NCBI RefSeq assembly: GCF_002896855.1
Contig: NZ_CP021850.1
Location: 4,551,665-4,615,664, forward strand
Reading direction: 5' to 3'
Source of the DNA: Clostridium thermosuccinogenes
GTDB lineage: Bacteria; Bacillota; Clostridia; Acetivibrionales; DSM-5807
DNA: 64,000 nt
Below are positions 50,504 to 59,110 of the stretch, in pieces (the first letter of the stretch is position 1; each line of letters starts with the position of its first letter). Both the position numbers and the translations under genes were made by a program. The notes under the pieces are model-generated. The model was not told where the DNA came from. It ran no database searches and saw only the letters and a program-made list of their open reading frames with translations.

Positions 50504-50786
50504 TTAATATGCCCTGTCCGTATACATCTGCGGACAGGGCTAATGAGCAAAACTAGCGGTCAAAAAGAATGAGCAGATTGCGGTCAAAGAGGCCGAACAG
50601 CGACAGAACTTCTGTAACAAATAAAGACAGAAAAAGAGTTTTATATTGGTTTTTTGAGATTTTAAAGAGGATTTGAGGAAATTATAATTAATTTATTATG
50701 TAAGTGATAGTACCTTGTTGTAGTACCCTTTACATAATGAGTTAAATTTATTGCAAAGTAGTCATAGTATTGAAAGGGGAATTAAT

Positions 50787-51893
50787 ATGGGTTCAGTATT
50801 CGATACAGGTTTTACTGATTTATCTTACTTCAACATAACAAAAGTGTATACTGAAAAAATTTATGAAAATGCAGTTAATGCACCTTCAAATACAAATGCC
50901 AAGATAAAAACAAAGGGGCTAAAGTTTCAATTTGTAGAAGACAGTGAAGTTAATGCCTGTGCATTTCTTAGGGACAATTATGATTATATGCGAATAAACA
51001 CTGGGACTTTAGTTACAATATATTCGTTGTTACATAGTGCGTTCTCAAATCCCAATGTTTTCCCTAATATAGGTGATGCACGGAAGGAGACGGGTTGTCA
51101 AGTAAATGGATTTTTTGATTCTCAAAAAAAGCAGATATTATTTGATGGCGTTCCAATTGACGAGAATAGGAAAATGATATCTGAATTTGCATCATTGCTT
51201 GCAACTAGATTTATTGCAATGCATGAACTAGGGCATCTCTTGAATGGACATACTCATTATATAGGAACTCTAAAAAGCAACTATTATATAGAGATGATTG
51301 TTAAGGAAAAGCTTAGCAAAATAAGCAATAAAATAGATATTTCATATGCTTTAGATAGAAGGACTATGGAGATGGATGCCGATGCTTTTGCTGCTACAAA
51401 TAGCATGACAAATCTTATTGGATTATTTCAAAATAAAGAATCTTTTAATCTTATATTTGATCACATGGAAAATCCGTATCAGATTTTTGAACTATGGTCT
51501 TTTGCAATACACTTAATCTTTATGGAATTTGAACGATATGCAGAATCTGATTACTCTAAATATAGTTATTATTTACCTAATAGTGCAAGAGAATTATTAT
51601 GCCATAGCTCTGCGATTAATGCTCTGGAAGCACAGAGAAACTCAGGATACTTTAGTTGCAGTAGAGAAGAAGTTGAACTTATAGAAAATTATATGATAAA
51701 AGGTATTCAAAGAGCTGAAAATTACTTTAACAGCGTATATAATACTGATTTCAACTTTATTGTAAAAATATTGGACCCCAAATTTATTGACTATGTCGAT
51801 GAAGTACAAAATCATTGGAATAATAAACTGAGGAAAGATCTTCAAAAGTTTTCAAGAGCATTGTTATACGATCCAAATGGTATGGAAATTTAA
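50787..51893 (+). CDS. Putative zinc metallopeptidase (HExxH), function unknown
   Basis: The 368-residue protein has no signal peptide or membrane span. Residues 146-150 are HELGH in FIAMHELGHLLNGH, and 45 residues on EMDADAFAA supplies Glu195 as the likely third zinc ligand, the gluzincin pattern. Flanking regions are helical and AT-coded, richer in Asn, Ile and Lys than neighbouring genes, which suggests recent transfer. AAGGGG lies nine bases ahead of the ATG. The Lit/U49 phage-exclusion peptidases have a comparable layout, but I cannot show homology. It stands alone between the transposon and a decayed toxin-antitoxin copy. Confidence 0.7.
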   Translation: MGSVFDTGFTDLSYFNITKVYTEKIYENAVNAPSNTNAKIKTKGLKFQFVEDSEVNACAFLRDNYDYMRINTGTLVTIYSLLHSAFSNPNVFPNIGDARKETGCQVNGFFDSQKKQILFDGVPIDENRKMISEFASLLATRFIAMHELGHLLNGHTHYIGTLKSNYYIEMIVKEKLSKISNKIDISYALDRRTMEMDADAFAATNSMTNLIGLFQNKESFNLIFDHMENPYQIFELWSFAIHLIFMEFERYAESDYSKYSYYLPNSARELLCHSSAINALEAQRNSGYFSCSREEVELIENYMIKGIQRAENYFNSVYNTDFNFIVKILDPKFIDYVDEVQNHWNNKLRKDLQKFSRALLYDPNGMEI

Positions 51894-51952
51894 TTATTAT
51901 GCGCTTATTTTAAGTAATTCTTAGCATATCTATGCAGCTAAAATGTAACTAT

Positions 51953-52295
51953 AATCGAAAGAGTTAGTTGCAAGGTTAGCAAGGAAAATGACTCAGAACT
52001 TCTTAAGGAAGTTTTAGTTATTATACCTTTTAAAGCATAATAAGCAACAGAAAATCTCAAAACGAAAAGCATGTAAAAATTAAAAGTAGTTCAACATGAT
52101 ATAAAAATTGAGATAATTAATGTATAAAAAATAATGAATTAAAAAAAGTTTTGGAAAATTTGAGTTTATTCGCAAGGACTTTTGAGATAGCGACATTGAT
52201 GGTAAAATATGGAATTATGTATAAACCAGAAGAAATACTGCATCATATACCATAACAAGAATGCCTCGAAGTTTACCCGCAAACAGGAGCATGAG
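51953..52295 (+). pseudogene. Decayed second copy of the antitoxin-toxin pair
   Basis: The stretch from ATCGAAAGAGTTAG (51954) through ATGACTCAGAACTTCTTA (51989) follows the intact antitoxin gene at 46850-46920 almost base for base, but has lost one A and shifted frame. After deletions, similarity resumes at GGAAAATTTGAGTTTATT (52153). It continues across the toxin start (AACAAGAATGCCTCGAAGTTTA near 52254, compare 47119). No product can be made. Confidence 0.75.
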
Positions 52296-52376
52296 ACATT
52301 CGGATATGCACCAAGCCGATGCAAAGTGTAATACCTGAAGCATAGCTATGGCACCGGCTTATGTAGTACCCGTCTA

Positions 52377-53159
52377 TTACAGATAAGAAAAGGGACGCAC
52401 TAAAAACCGGCCTCCTAAGTTTTCACAACGGACAGGTATTTCATAAAAATCCTCAAGATTCTCTTTGGTCATCATGGCTGCTGTTTCTCCAGAGGAATGA
52501 ACCTGACCCCTGCGCAGCAACAAGGTGTGGCTGAATGTCGGAAGTATTTCTTCGGTTACATGGGTGACATAGATCATTGCCGGAGCATCCGGTCTGCTGC
52601 TAAAGCTTCCTATAATGGAAAGCAGTTTTTCTTTAGCGAAAATGTCCAGACCGGTACAGGGTTCGTCCAGAATTAGCAGGCGCGGTGACGCCATCAGGGC
52701 CCTGGCAATCAAAACCAGCTGCTTTTCGCCCTGGGAGAGGGTCTCATAGGTACGAAGGGATAATTCCCGGCAGCCCAACTGCTCCAGTATGTCCCTGGCT
52801 AAAGCTCTGTCTTCCTGGCTGGGCTCTTCATAAAGGCCAATGGATGCATATCTGCCGCTGATTACGATGTCTTCTGCCGATTCACTTTTATAAAGTCTCT
52901 CTTGGAGAGCTGTACTCACCCAACCAATGGATTTTCTAAGTTCCCTCCAGTCATATTTTCCGAAAGTTTTGCCGAGAACCTGGATTTCTCCCCTGGATGG
53001 AAATACATATCCATTGATCACGTTTAGCAGCGTGGTTTTGCCCGAACCGTTAAGCCCGAGGATTGCCCAGTGTTCACCTCTTTTAAACGACCAGCTTATA
53101 TCTTTCAGAATATATTTATTATTTCGTATTACTGAAACCTGATTTGCTTCGACCACCAA
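52377..53159 (-). CDS. ABC transporter ATP-binding protein (YlmA-like)
   Basis: The 260-residue ATPase has Walker A GLNGSGKTT, a Q-loop region (IGWVSTALQERL), the signature variant LSQGEKQLVLIARAL, Walker B LLILDEPCTGLD and the H-loop VTHVTEEI. The start is TTG at 53159 with AGGGGC about nine bases ahead; an upstream frame to 53216 adds a cysteine-rich stretch unlike the family. No permease gene is adjacent, and YlmA/ModF-like members are often orphan. Transport substrate, if any, is unknown. Confidence 0.82.
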   Translation of the reverse strand: MVVEANQVSVIRNNKYILKDISWSFKRGEHWAILGLNGSGKTTLLNVINGYVFPSRGEIQVLGKTFGKYDWRELRKSIGWVSTALQERLYKSESAEDIVISGRYASIGLYEEPSQEDRALARDILEQLGCRELSLRTYETLSQGEKQLVLIARALMASPRLLILDEPCTGLDIFAKEKLLSIIGSFSSRPDAPAMIYVTHVTEEILPTFSHTLLLRRGQVHSSGETAAMMTKENLEDFYEIPVRCENLGGRFLVRPFSYL

Positions 53160-53313
53160 CTGTTTTCGCCCCTTTATTAAAATAACGGAAGAAATTGCGT
53201 AGCAATTACAACACACCGTTTCTATAAGGTGGGAGATTTTAACCCACCGCTTATTGTGGAATTAGGTACCCGCCACCTATAAGAGGTGGCGGGCATCTTT
53301 AGCCTCGTTATAT

Positions 53314-54492
53314 TTATTTGTAAGCATTATTCAATATTTCTATAGTTTCCTCCAAAGAAAGCTTGTAACGATCCAGCTCGAAAAGTCCTCCCATAGTAGT
53401 GCGGGCATTTTCTGCGAGGACAGGAATCTCTTCCTTCTTAATTCCATAGTCGGACATTTTTAAATCTCTTACGCCACAGGCCTCCTGCAGTTCAATCAGG
53501 GCTTTTACAAAGGAAAACGGCCGTTCGTCCTCCGGCAGGGAGTCTACATCAACCCCCATGGCTTTAGCCATGTCCACAAACCTTTCAGGAACCTTGGAAG
53601 CAAAGAAAGTATAGTAGGCTTCAGAAAGCATTATGAGTCCGGCGCCGTGAGGAAGCTCAGGATGGTGAGCGCTAAGGGCATGCTCCAAGGAATGCTCCGA
53701 AGTGCAGCTGGATATCGACTCCACAAATCCTGAAAGAGTATTAGCCAGAGCGAGCTGTGTACGGGCTTCCAGATTGTTTCCGTTCTTGACACATTCAGGA
53801 AGGTACTTGGATATCAGCTCAATGCTTTTAAGGGCGTAGATATCACTCATGGGAGTGGCAATACTGGCAATATATCCTTCGGTAGAATGAAAAAGAGCAT
53901 CAAAGCCTTGATAAGCTGTCAGCTTTTCCGGAACGGAAAGCATAAGCTCCGGATCTACCACCGATAGCACAGGAAAAGTCATATAATTGCCAAAGCCTAT
54001 CTTTTCATTGGTATCTTCTTTGGTAATAACAGTCCAGGGATCCGCCTCGGTACCAGTGCCTGCGGTGGTAGTAATAGCCACGATAGGGAGAGGAGGGTTT
54101 TGAAGAGGCATTCCCTTTCCAGTACCTCCGCTTACATAGTCCCAGTAATCTCCGGGATTGGTAGCCATTACGGCGATACTCTTCGCAGAGTCGATGCTGC
54201 TGCCACCGCCTAATCCTATTACAAAGTCACAGCCTTCCTTCCTCGCCAGCTGCGCTCCTTCCATAACATGGGTTTTAATAGGGTTGGGAAGTATCTTGTC
54301 AAACAGTGCATATTCAATCTGCTTGGACTGAAGAATTTTAATCAACCGGTCCAGGTACCCGTTCTCTTTCATCGACTTGCCGGAAGAAATCACGATAAGG
54401 GCCTTTTTTCCGGGCAGATTCTCTTTGGACAATTCCTCCAGCTTACCAGGACCAAAAAGAATCCTTGTAGGAATGTAATAGTTGAAATTCAT
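53314..54492 (-). CDS. Iron-containing alcohol dehydrogenase
   Basis: The 392-residue enzyme is of the group III Fe-ADH type that reduces aldehydes or ketones to alcohols with NAD(P)H. It starts NYYIPTRILFGPGKLEEL. It has the nucleotide-binding GLGGGSSIDSAKSIA, PTTAGTGTE-like (ITTTAGTGTEADPWTVIT) and metal-site segments GFDALFHSTEG and SLEHALSAHHPELPHGAGL. GAGGTGA precedes the ATG at 54492. It is transcribed alone. A GC-rich hairpin at about 53260-53296 lies after its stop. The substrate is not predictable; butanol or ethanol-type fermentation is likely in Clostridia. Confidence 0.92.
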   Translation of the reverse strand: MNFNYYIPTRILFGPGKLEELSKENLPGKKALIVISSGKSMKENGYLDRLIKILQSKQIEYALFDKILPNPIKTHVMEGAQLARKEGCDFVIGLGGGSSIDSAKSIAVMATNPGDYWDYVSGGTGKGMPLQNPPLPIVAITTTAGTGTEADPWTVITKEDTNEKIGFGNYMTFPVLSVVDPELMLSVPEKLTAYQGFDALFHSTEGYIASIATPMSDIYALKSIELISKYLPECVKNGNNLEARTQLALANTLSGFVESISSCTSEHSLEHALSAHHPELPHGAGLIMLSEAYYTFFASKVPERFVDMAKAMGVDVDSLPEDERPFSFVKALIELQEACGVRDLKMSDYGIKKEEIPVLAENARTTMGGLFELDRYKLSLEETIEILNNAYK

Positions 54493-54633
54493 AGGCGAAT
54501 CACCTCAACAAACATATTTATTAAGATATAGTATAATATTTACGCAGATTTTGGCAAGTATGTATTCCCTGATTTTCGCAATCCTTACATTTATATAACC
54601 GAGTTCTGCACAGGGCTATAAATGGGCTGTAGA

Positions 54634-54873
54634 TTAACACAAAGTAAAAAACATAACGGCCAGCAGAGTTGTGATGCCGATGAAAAAGGAAAGAACCCGG
54701 TTTTTATATGCAGGCGCGTTTGCTAAAAACAATAAGAATAGGCAAACATAAATGAATAATTGCAGAGAATAAGGCTTAATGGCTTGCTTAAGGACATTGA
54801 ATGGGTCGGCACTAAGGTGTAAAATATAAAGAATATCAAAATAACAGGGAGCTGATAAAGCTCCGTGGATCAA
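54634..54873 (-). CDS. Possible small two-span membrane protein
   Basis: A 79-codon frame reads leftward and would encode two hydrophobic segments (LFIYVCLFLLFLANA and FFIGITTLLAVMFF) separated by a short basic loop. It starts with TTG and I see no ribosome binding site. It could be real or a chance frame in the spacer between the alcohol dehydrogenase and the ABC genes. Confidence 0.25.
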   Translation of the reverse strand: MIHGALSAPCYFDILYILHLSADPFNVLKQAIKPYSLQLFIYVCLFLLFLANAPAYKNRVLSFFIGITTLLAVMFFTLC

Positions 54874-54902
54874 AGCAGAAAGAGCTGGAGGTTGTAGCAG
54901 AA

Positions 54903-55607
54903 ATGAGCAGCTTCATAGAACTAAGGAATGTAAAAAAGAAATATGTTGTAGGTGAGGTTGAGATAAAGGCAGTGGATGATGTTTCCTTTTCCATTGACAA
55001 GGGAGAATTCGCTGTCATAATGGGTGCCAGCGGTGCCGGCAAATCCACCATACTTAACCTTCTGGGAGGAATGGATCAGGTTACGGAGGGCAGTATTTTT
55101 GTTGACGGCAGCGAGATAAGCAAATATGACAAAAAGATGCTTACAAAATACAGGCGGGAGGATATAGGCTTTGTATTTCAGTTCTATAACCTCGTACAGA
55201 ATCTGAACGCATTGGAGAATGTAGAACTGGCGGTAGAGATATGCAAAAATCCCATGGACCCTGAAGAAGCCCTCAAAAGTGTAGGCCTTGGCGACAGGAT
55301 GTACAATTTTCCATCACAGCTTTCGGGAGGAGAGCAGCAAAGAGTATCCATAGCCAGAGCCCTTGCCAAAAACCCGAAAATACTTCTTTGCGACGAACCC
55401 ACCGGGGCATTGGACTATAACACCGGCAAATCAATATTGAAGCTTTTGCACGACACATCAAGAAAATTTGGAATGACAGTGGTGGTAATAACGCACAATT
55501 CGGCCATAGCACCTATTGCCGACAAGGTGATAACCGTAAAAAGCGGAAGGATCGAAAGGATAGTAAAAAATCCTGATCCGGTGCCAATAGAGAGTATAGA
55601 GTGGTAG
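54903..55607 (+). CDS. ABC transporter ATP-binding protein (MacB/LolD type)
   Basis: The 234-residue ATPase shows Walker [10 protein letters not shown], the Q-loop [20 protein letters not shown], signature [19 protein letters not shown] and Walker [12 protein letters not shown], followed by VVITHN. This is the subfamily that works with FtsX-like permeases, in which ATP use drives outside conformational changes rather than classic transport. GGAGG lies about 11 bases before the ATG. The permease gene starts two bases after its stop. Confidence 0.93.
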   Translation: MSSFIELRNVKKKYVVGEVEIKAVDDVSFSIDKGEFAVIMGASGAGKSTILNLLGGMDQVTEGSIFVDGSEISKYDKKMLTKYRREDIGFVFQFYNLVQNLNALENVELAVEICKNPMDPEEALKSVGLGDRMYNFPSQLSGGEQQRVSIARALAKNPKILLCDEPTGALDYNTGKSILKLLHDTSRKFGMTVVVITHNSAIAPIADKVITVKSGRIERIVKNPDPVPIESIEW

Positions 55608-55609
55608 GT

Positions 55610-58600
55610 ATGAGCAGAACATTTATAAAGAACCTATTAAGGGACATAAAAAAGACACTTTCCAGGTTTTTATCCATAGTTATTATCATTACTGTCGGTG
55701 TAGCAATCTATGACGGAGTCAGAGCCACAAGCCCGGATCTGAAGATGTCGGGGGATCATTATTTTAAAGAAAGCAATTTCATGGATTTCAAGGTCATATC
55801 CACTCTGGGATTAACAGAAGATGACCTTTGGGAGATAAGAAAGCTGGACGGAATAACGGCGGCGGAAGGTTCTTATTCTCTTGATGCGGTGGTGGAAAAG
55901 GATAAGAAGGCGATGGTCGTGAATATTAATTCCCTGCCGGATGAAAGGGGCATTAACAGGCTGAAAATAGTCCGGGGCAGAAGACCGGAAAAAAACGATG
56001 AAGCCGTAGTGGAGGAGAGATTTTTTGCTGAATACGGCTTTATGCTGGGAGATACGATAGTATTGGAATCCGGTGATGAAAAGGCTGAAATAGACGGTCT
56101 TAAAAATAACGAGTATAAAATTGTAGGAACGGCCGACTCTCCTCTGTATATTTCGGCCCAGAGGCAGCATAGCTCTGTGGGCAATGGTTCTGTGAGGGGT
56201 TTTATATATATCATGCCGGAAGCCTTCGACATGGATGTTTATACTGAGATATATGTAAGGATACAGGGCGAGGAATCGGATAGAAGCTTGGTTAGCCGTG
56301 AGCACTATATGAAAGCTGCAGAGGGCATTAAAAAAGCCCTTGAGGCTCTTGGACCTATCAGGAACGAAATAAGATATGCCGAGGTTTTAAAAGCAGCCAC
56401 CGACAAGATAGAGGAAGCAGAGCAAGAACTCAAAAAATCCAGGAAAGAAGCGGAAGATAAATTTGCTGAGGGTTACAGGGAGTTGGAGGCGGCAAAGGCT
56501 GAACTGGAAAAGGGAAAAGATGAGCTGAAAAGAAACGAGATATTATTTAATGAAGAAATGGAGAAGGGAGAAAAACGGATAAAGGACGGAGAAAATGCAA
56601 TATCAGCTGCAGAAAAGGAGATAGCCTTAAGAACCGGCGAGATAGAGAAGGGCAAACAGGAGATAGCCGAGGCTAAAAAGCTGCTGGAAGAAAACGAGGA
56701 TAAATTAAACCTGGAAAAGTGGCAGGCGGCAGAGAATATTTCAGCGGCCATATCGGAAAAAGTACAGGAAGCGGAAACTCTGCTGGCTTTGGAACCGGAA
56801 AACCCGGAATACATATCGCAATATCATTATCTGAAAAACATATACGAGAACGGCATAAAGGACAAGGATTTTGACAGCATCTATGCCTCGTTGAAGAAAT
56901 CCGGGGCGATGGATTTGCTAAAACCTTATTTGGACATGGAAGCTTTAAAGCTGAGTTTCGATGAAGCATCCGCCCAAGTAAAGGCTGGAAGGGATCAATT
57001 GTCCATCCAGGAGAAAATGTTAAAGGATGGAGAAGCAGAATTGGAAGCCGGAAAGACCGAGCTGGAAAATAACCGAAAAAGCATAGCCGAAGCAAAAGCC
57101 CAGCTGGATAAGGCGAGAGAAGAAGGTTTGGCAAGGATTGAGGATGGAAGAAAGGAACTGGAAAAGGCGGAAAAAGAAATAAATGAAAACACCGCAAAGC
57201 TTAAGGCAGAGGAAGAAAAGGCAAACAACGAATTCCGCAAGGCCGAATCGGATATTAAGGAGAACAGGGAAAAGTTAAAAAGCATAAAAAAGCCTGAGTG
57301 GTATGTGCTGGAGCGTTCCGACAATATCGGGTACGAATCCTATTTCCAGGACAGTGAGAGAATCGACAATATTGGAAAGGTATTTCCGTTAATATTTTTC
57401 CTGGTAGCAGCTCTGGTGAGTCTTACCACCATGACGAGGATGGTCCAGGAAAACAGGACGGAGATTGGGATTTTCAATGCATTGGGGTATTCAAAGGCAG
57501 CAATAGTAGGTCACTATATGATATATTCCCTTTCTGCCAGTCTTACCGGAAGCATAATTGGTACGGTAATCGGATTCAACCTGTTTCCGTCCATCCTAAT
57601 GAATGCCTATGGACTGCTTTATGTCGTACCCGACAGGATAATGGCCTTTGATTGGAGACTGGCCTTGCAGGCGGCATTGATAGCAATATTGTTTATAACA
57701 GCTGCTTCTATTGGAGCGACACTGGAGGAGTTAAGGGAGACTCCTGCATCGTTGCTGAGGCCGAAAGCTCCGAAGCCAGGCAAAAAGATATGGTTGGAGA
57801 GGATAACTCCTCTGTGGAAAAGGATCGGTTTTACAGGCAAGGTTACCGCCAGAAACATATTCAGATACAAGCAGAGGCTTTTTATGACTGTGACAGGCAT
57901 TGCTGCCTGCACAGGACTAATGGTAACCGGCTTTGGCTTAAGGGAAGGCATAGTAGGCGCTATTGAAAAGCAATTCAATGATATTTTCAGGTATGATATG
58001 CAGGTCGTGCTCACAAAGGAGATAAAAGATGATGAGATAAATAAACTAAAGGATGCGGTGATGGAGGATTCCAACATCCGGGCGGTACTATTTACATCCT
58101 ACGGCAGCACTTCTGTCAGCACTGCAGGTTCCGGAAATGGAGATGTTTATGTGGTTATACCTGAAGAGAAGGCCGCATTGAATGATTATATAAGCCTTTC
58201 CATGAAAGGCGAGGATCTGGTCTTGGATGATGAAGGAGCAATACTGACCCGCAAACTTGCCACAGTGTTGGATAAGAAAGTAGGGGATACCTTTAAGCTG
58301 ACCTTGAACGAAAAGACAGTAGAAGTTAAGGTGTCTGCCATAACAGAGCATTATTTGCAGCATTACATTTATATGAGCCGGGATTATTACGAGAGGATAA
58401 CCGGAGATAAAGTGCTGTATAACAGTTTTTATGGTCTGATTTATGACAGCGGTGAAGAAGCTGAAAATGCAACCCTCAGCAGTCTAAAGAGCATTGATGG
58501 GATAGGGGCTGTAAGCTTTAAGGGCAATGTTCAGATTGAGGCAGGCAAGAGCATGGAAAGCATAGACTCGGTGGTATTCATACTGATCATATCCGCCGGC

Positions 58601-58963
58601 ATACTGGCTTTTGTGGTAATATACAACCTGACAAACATAAATATCAATGAAAGAAGAAGGGAACTGGCAACAATAAAACTGTTGGGCTTCTACGATAAGG
58701 AGCTGGCAATGTACATATACCGGGAGAACATAATATTGACCATTATCGGATGCCTTTTGGGAATACCTCTGGGGAAACTGCTCACCAATTTTGTGATTGT
58801 TACGGCGGAAACAAATATAATGATGTTTATGAGAACCATTGATGCGGTTTATTTTCTGTATTCCATCGCATTAACCATTGCTTTTTCCGTAATAGTGAAC
58901 CTGGTTATGTATGGAAAGTTCGATAAAATAGATATGATAGAATCCCTAAAGAGCGCTGAATAA
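55610..58963 (+). CDS. Large FtsX-family ABC permease with extracellular coiled coil
   Basis: The 1,117-residue protein has an N-terminal membrane span and an outside MacB-like domain (about 45-255). A very long Lys/Glu/Ala-rich coiled coil follows (about 260-560, units like EEAEQELKKSRKEAEDKF). The first FtsX core of three spans lies at about 592-720, then a second outside domain, then the second core (about 983-1113). The N-terminal YDGVRATSPDL and the final DKIDMIESLKSAE fit the family found in Firmicutes beside a LolD-type ATPase. The ATG at 55610 nearly overlaps the ATPase stop. Role could be export or control of cell-wall hydrolases; substrate unknown. Confidence 0.88.
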   Translation: MSRTFIKNLLRDIKKTLSRFLSIVIIITVGVAIYDGVRATSPDLKMSGDHYFKESNFMDFKVISTLGLTEDDLWEIRKLDGITAAEGSYSLDAVVEKDKKAMVVNINSLPDERGINRLKIVRGRRPEKNDEAVVEERFFAEYGFMLGDTIVLESGDEKAEIDGLKNNEYKIVGTADSPLYISAQRQHSSVGNGSVRGFIYIMPEAFDMDVYTEIYVRIQGEESDRSLVSREHYMKAAEGIKKALEALGPIRNEIRYAEVLKAATDKIEEAEQELKKSRKEAEDKFAEGYRELEAAKAELEKGKDELKRNEILFNEEMEKGEKRIKDGENAISAAEKEIALRTGEIEKGKQEIAEAKKLLEENEDKLNLEKWQAAENISAAISEKVQEAETLLALEPENPEYISQYHYLKNIYENGIKDKDFDSIYASLKKSGAMDLLKPYLDMEALKLSFDEASAQVKAGRDQLSIQEKMLKDGEAELEAGKTELENNRKSIAEAKAQLDKAREEGLARIEDGRKELEKAEKEINENTAKLKAEEEKANNEFRKAESDIKENREKLKSIKKPEWYVLERSDNIGYESYFQDSERIDNIGKVFPLIFFLVAALVSLTTMTRMVQENRTEIGIFNALGYSKAAIVGHYMIYSLSASLTGSIIGTVIGFNLFPSILMNAYGLLYVVPDRIMAFDWRLALQAALIAILFITAASIGATLEELRETPASLLRPKAPKPGKKIWLERITPLWKRIGFTGKVTARNIFRYKQRLFMTVTGIAACTGLMVTGFGLREGIVGAIEKQFNDIFRYDMQVVLTKEIKDDEINKLKDAVMEDSNIRAVLFTSYGSTSVSTAGSGNGDVYVVIPEEKAALNDYISLSMKGEDLVLDDEGAILTRKLATVLDKKVGDTFKLTLNEKTVEVKVSAITEHYLQHYIYMSRDYYERITGDKVLYNSFYGLIYDSGEEAENATLSSLKSIDGIGAVSFKGNVQIEAGKSMESIDSVVFILIISAGILAFVVIYNLTNININERRRELATIKLLGFYDKELAMYIYRENIILTIIGCLLGIPLGKLLTNFVIVTAETNIMMFMRTIDAVYFLYSIALTIAFSVIVNLVMYGKFDKIDMIESLKSAE

Positions 58964-59054
58964 CTGACTTGGGGCATAACAAGAGTAAGAAAATGGGACA
59001 AAAGCAAGAGGAAATATAAGCGTAAAGATCTATACAACAGATTAATGAATATTA

Positions 59055-59103
59055 AAAAGGAATGGTTTTTGCAATATGCATAGGAACCATTCCTTTAAAT
59101 TTT
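59055..59103. terminator. Bidirectional terminator between permease and MATE genes
   Basis: AAAGGAATGGTT pairs with AACCATTCCTTT (about 59057-59068 with 59085-59096) and is flanked by A-rich and T-rich runs on both sides, between convergent genes. Confidence 0.75.
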
Positions 59104-59110
59104 ATTTGGG

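Larger units (their letters stand above)
47496..50605 (+). mobile_element. DDE transposon with DUF6431-like, transposase and AAA-ATPase genes
   Basis: Three genes in one direction (47728, 48373, 49700) form the element. Proposed ends are TGTCGC at 47496 and its inverse GCGACA at 50605. Inside the right end are two tandem copies of AATGAGCA(N)GCGGTCAAA (50542-50564 and 50568-50588). A matching inverted TTACCC...GCTCAT lies at 47522-47539 on the left. Such repeated binding sites and an ATPase partner resemble Mu/Tn7-type transposons. I found no clear target duplication, so the borders are tentative. Length is about 3.1 kb. Confidence 0.65.

Noticed and set aside
47491-50610. Target-site duplication flanking the transposon
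   Set aside because: The five bases outside the proposed ends (TTCTT and GAACT) do not match, so I do not claim a duplication.
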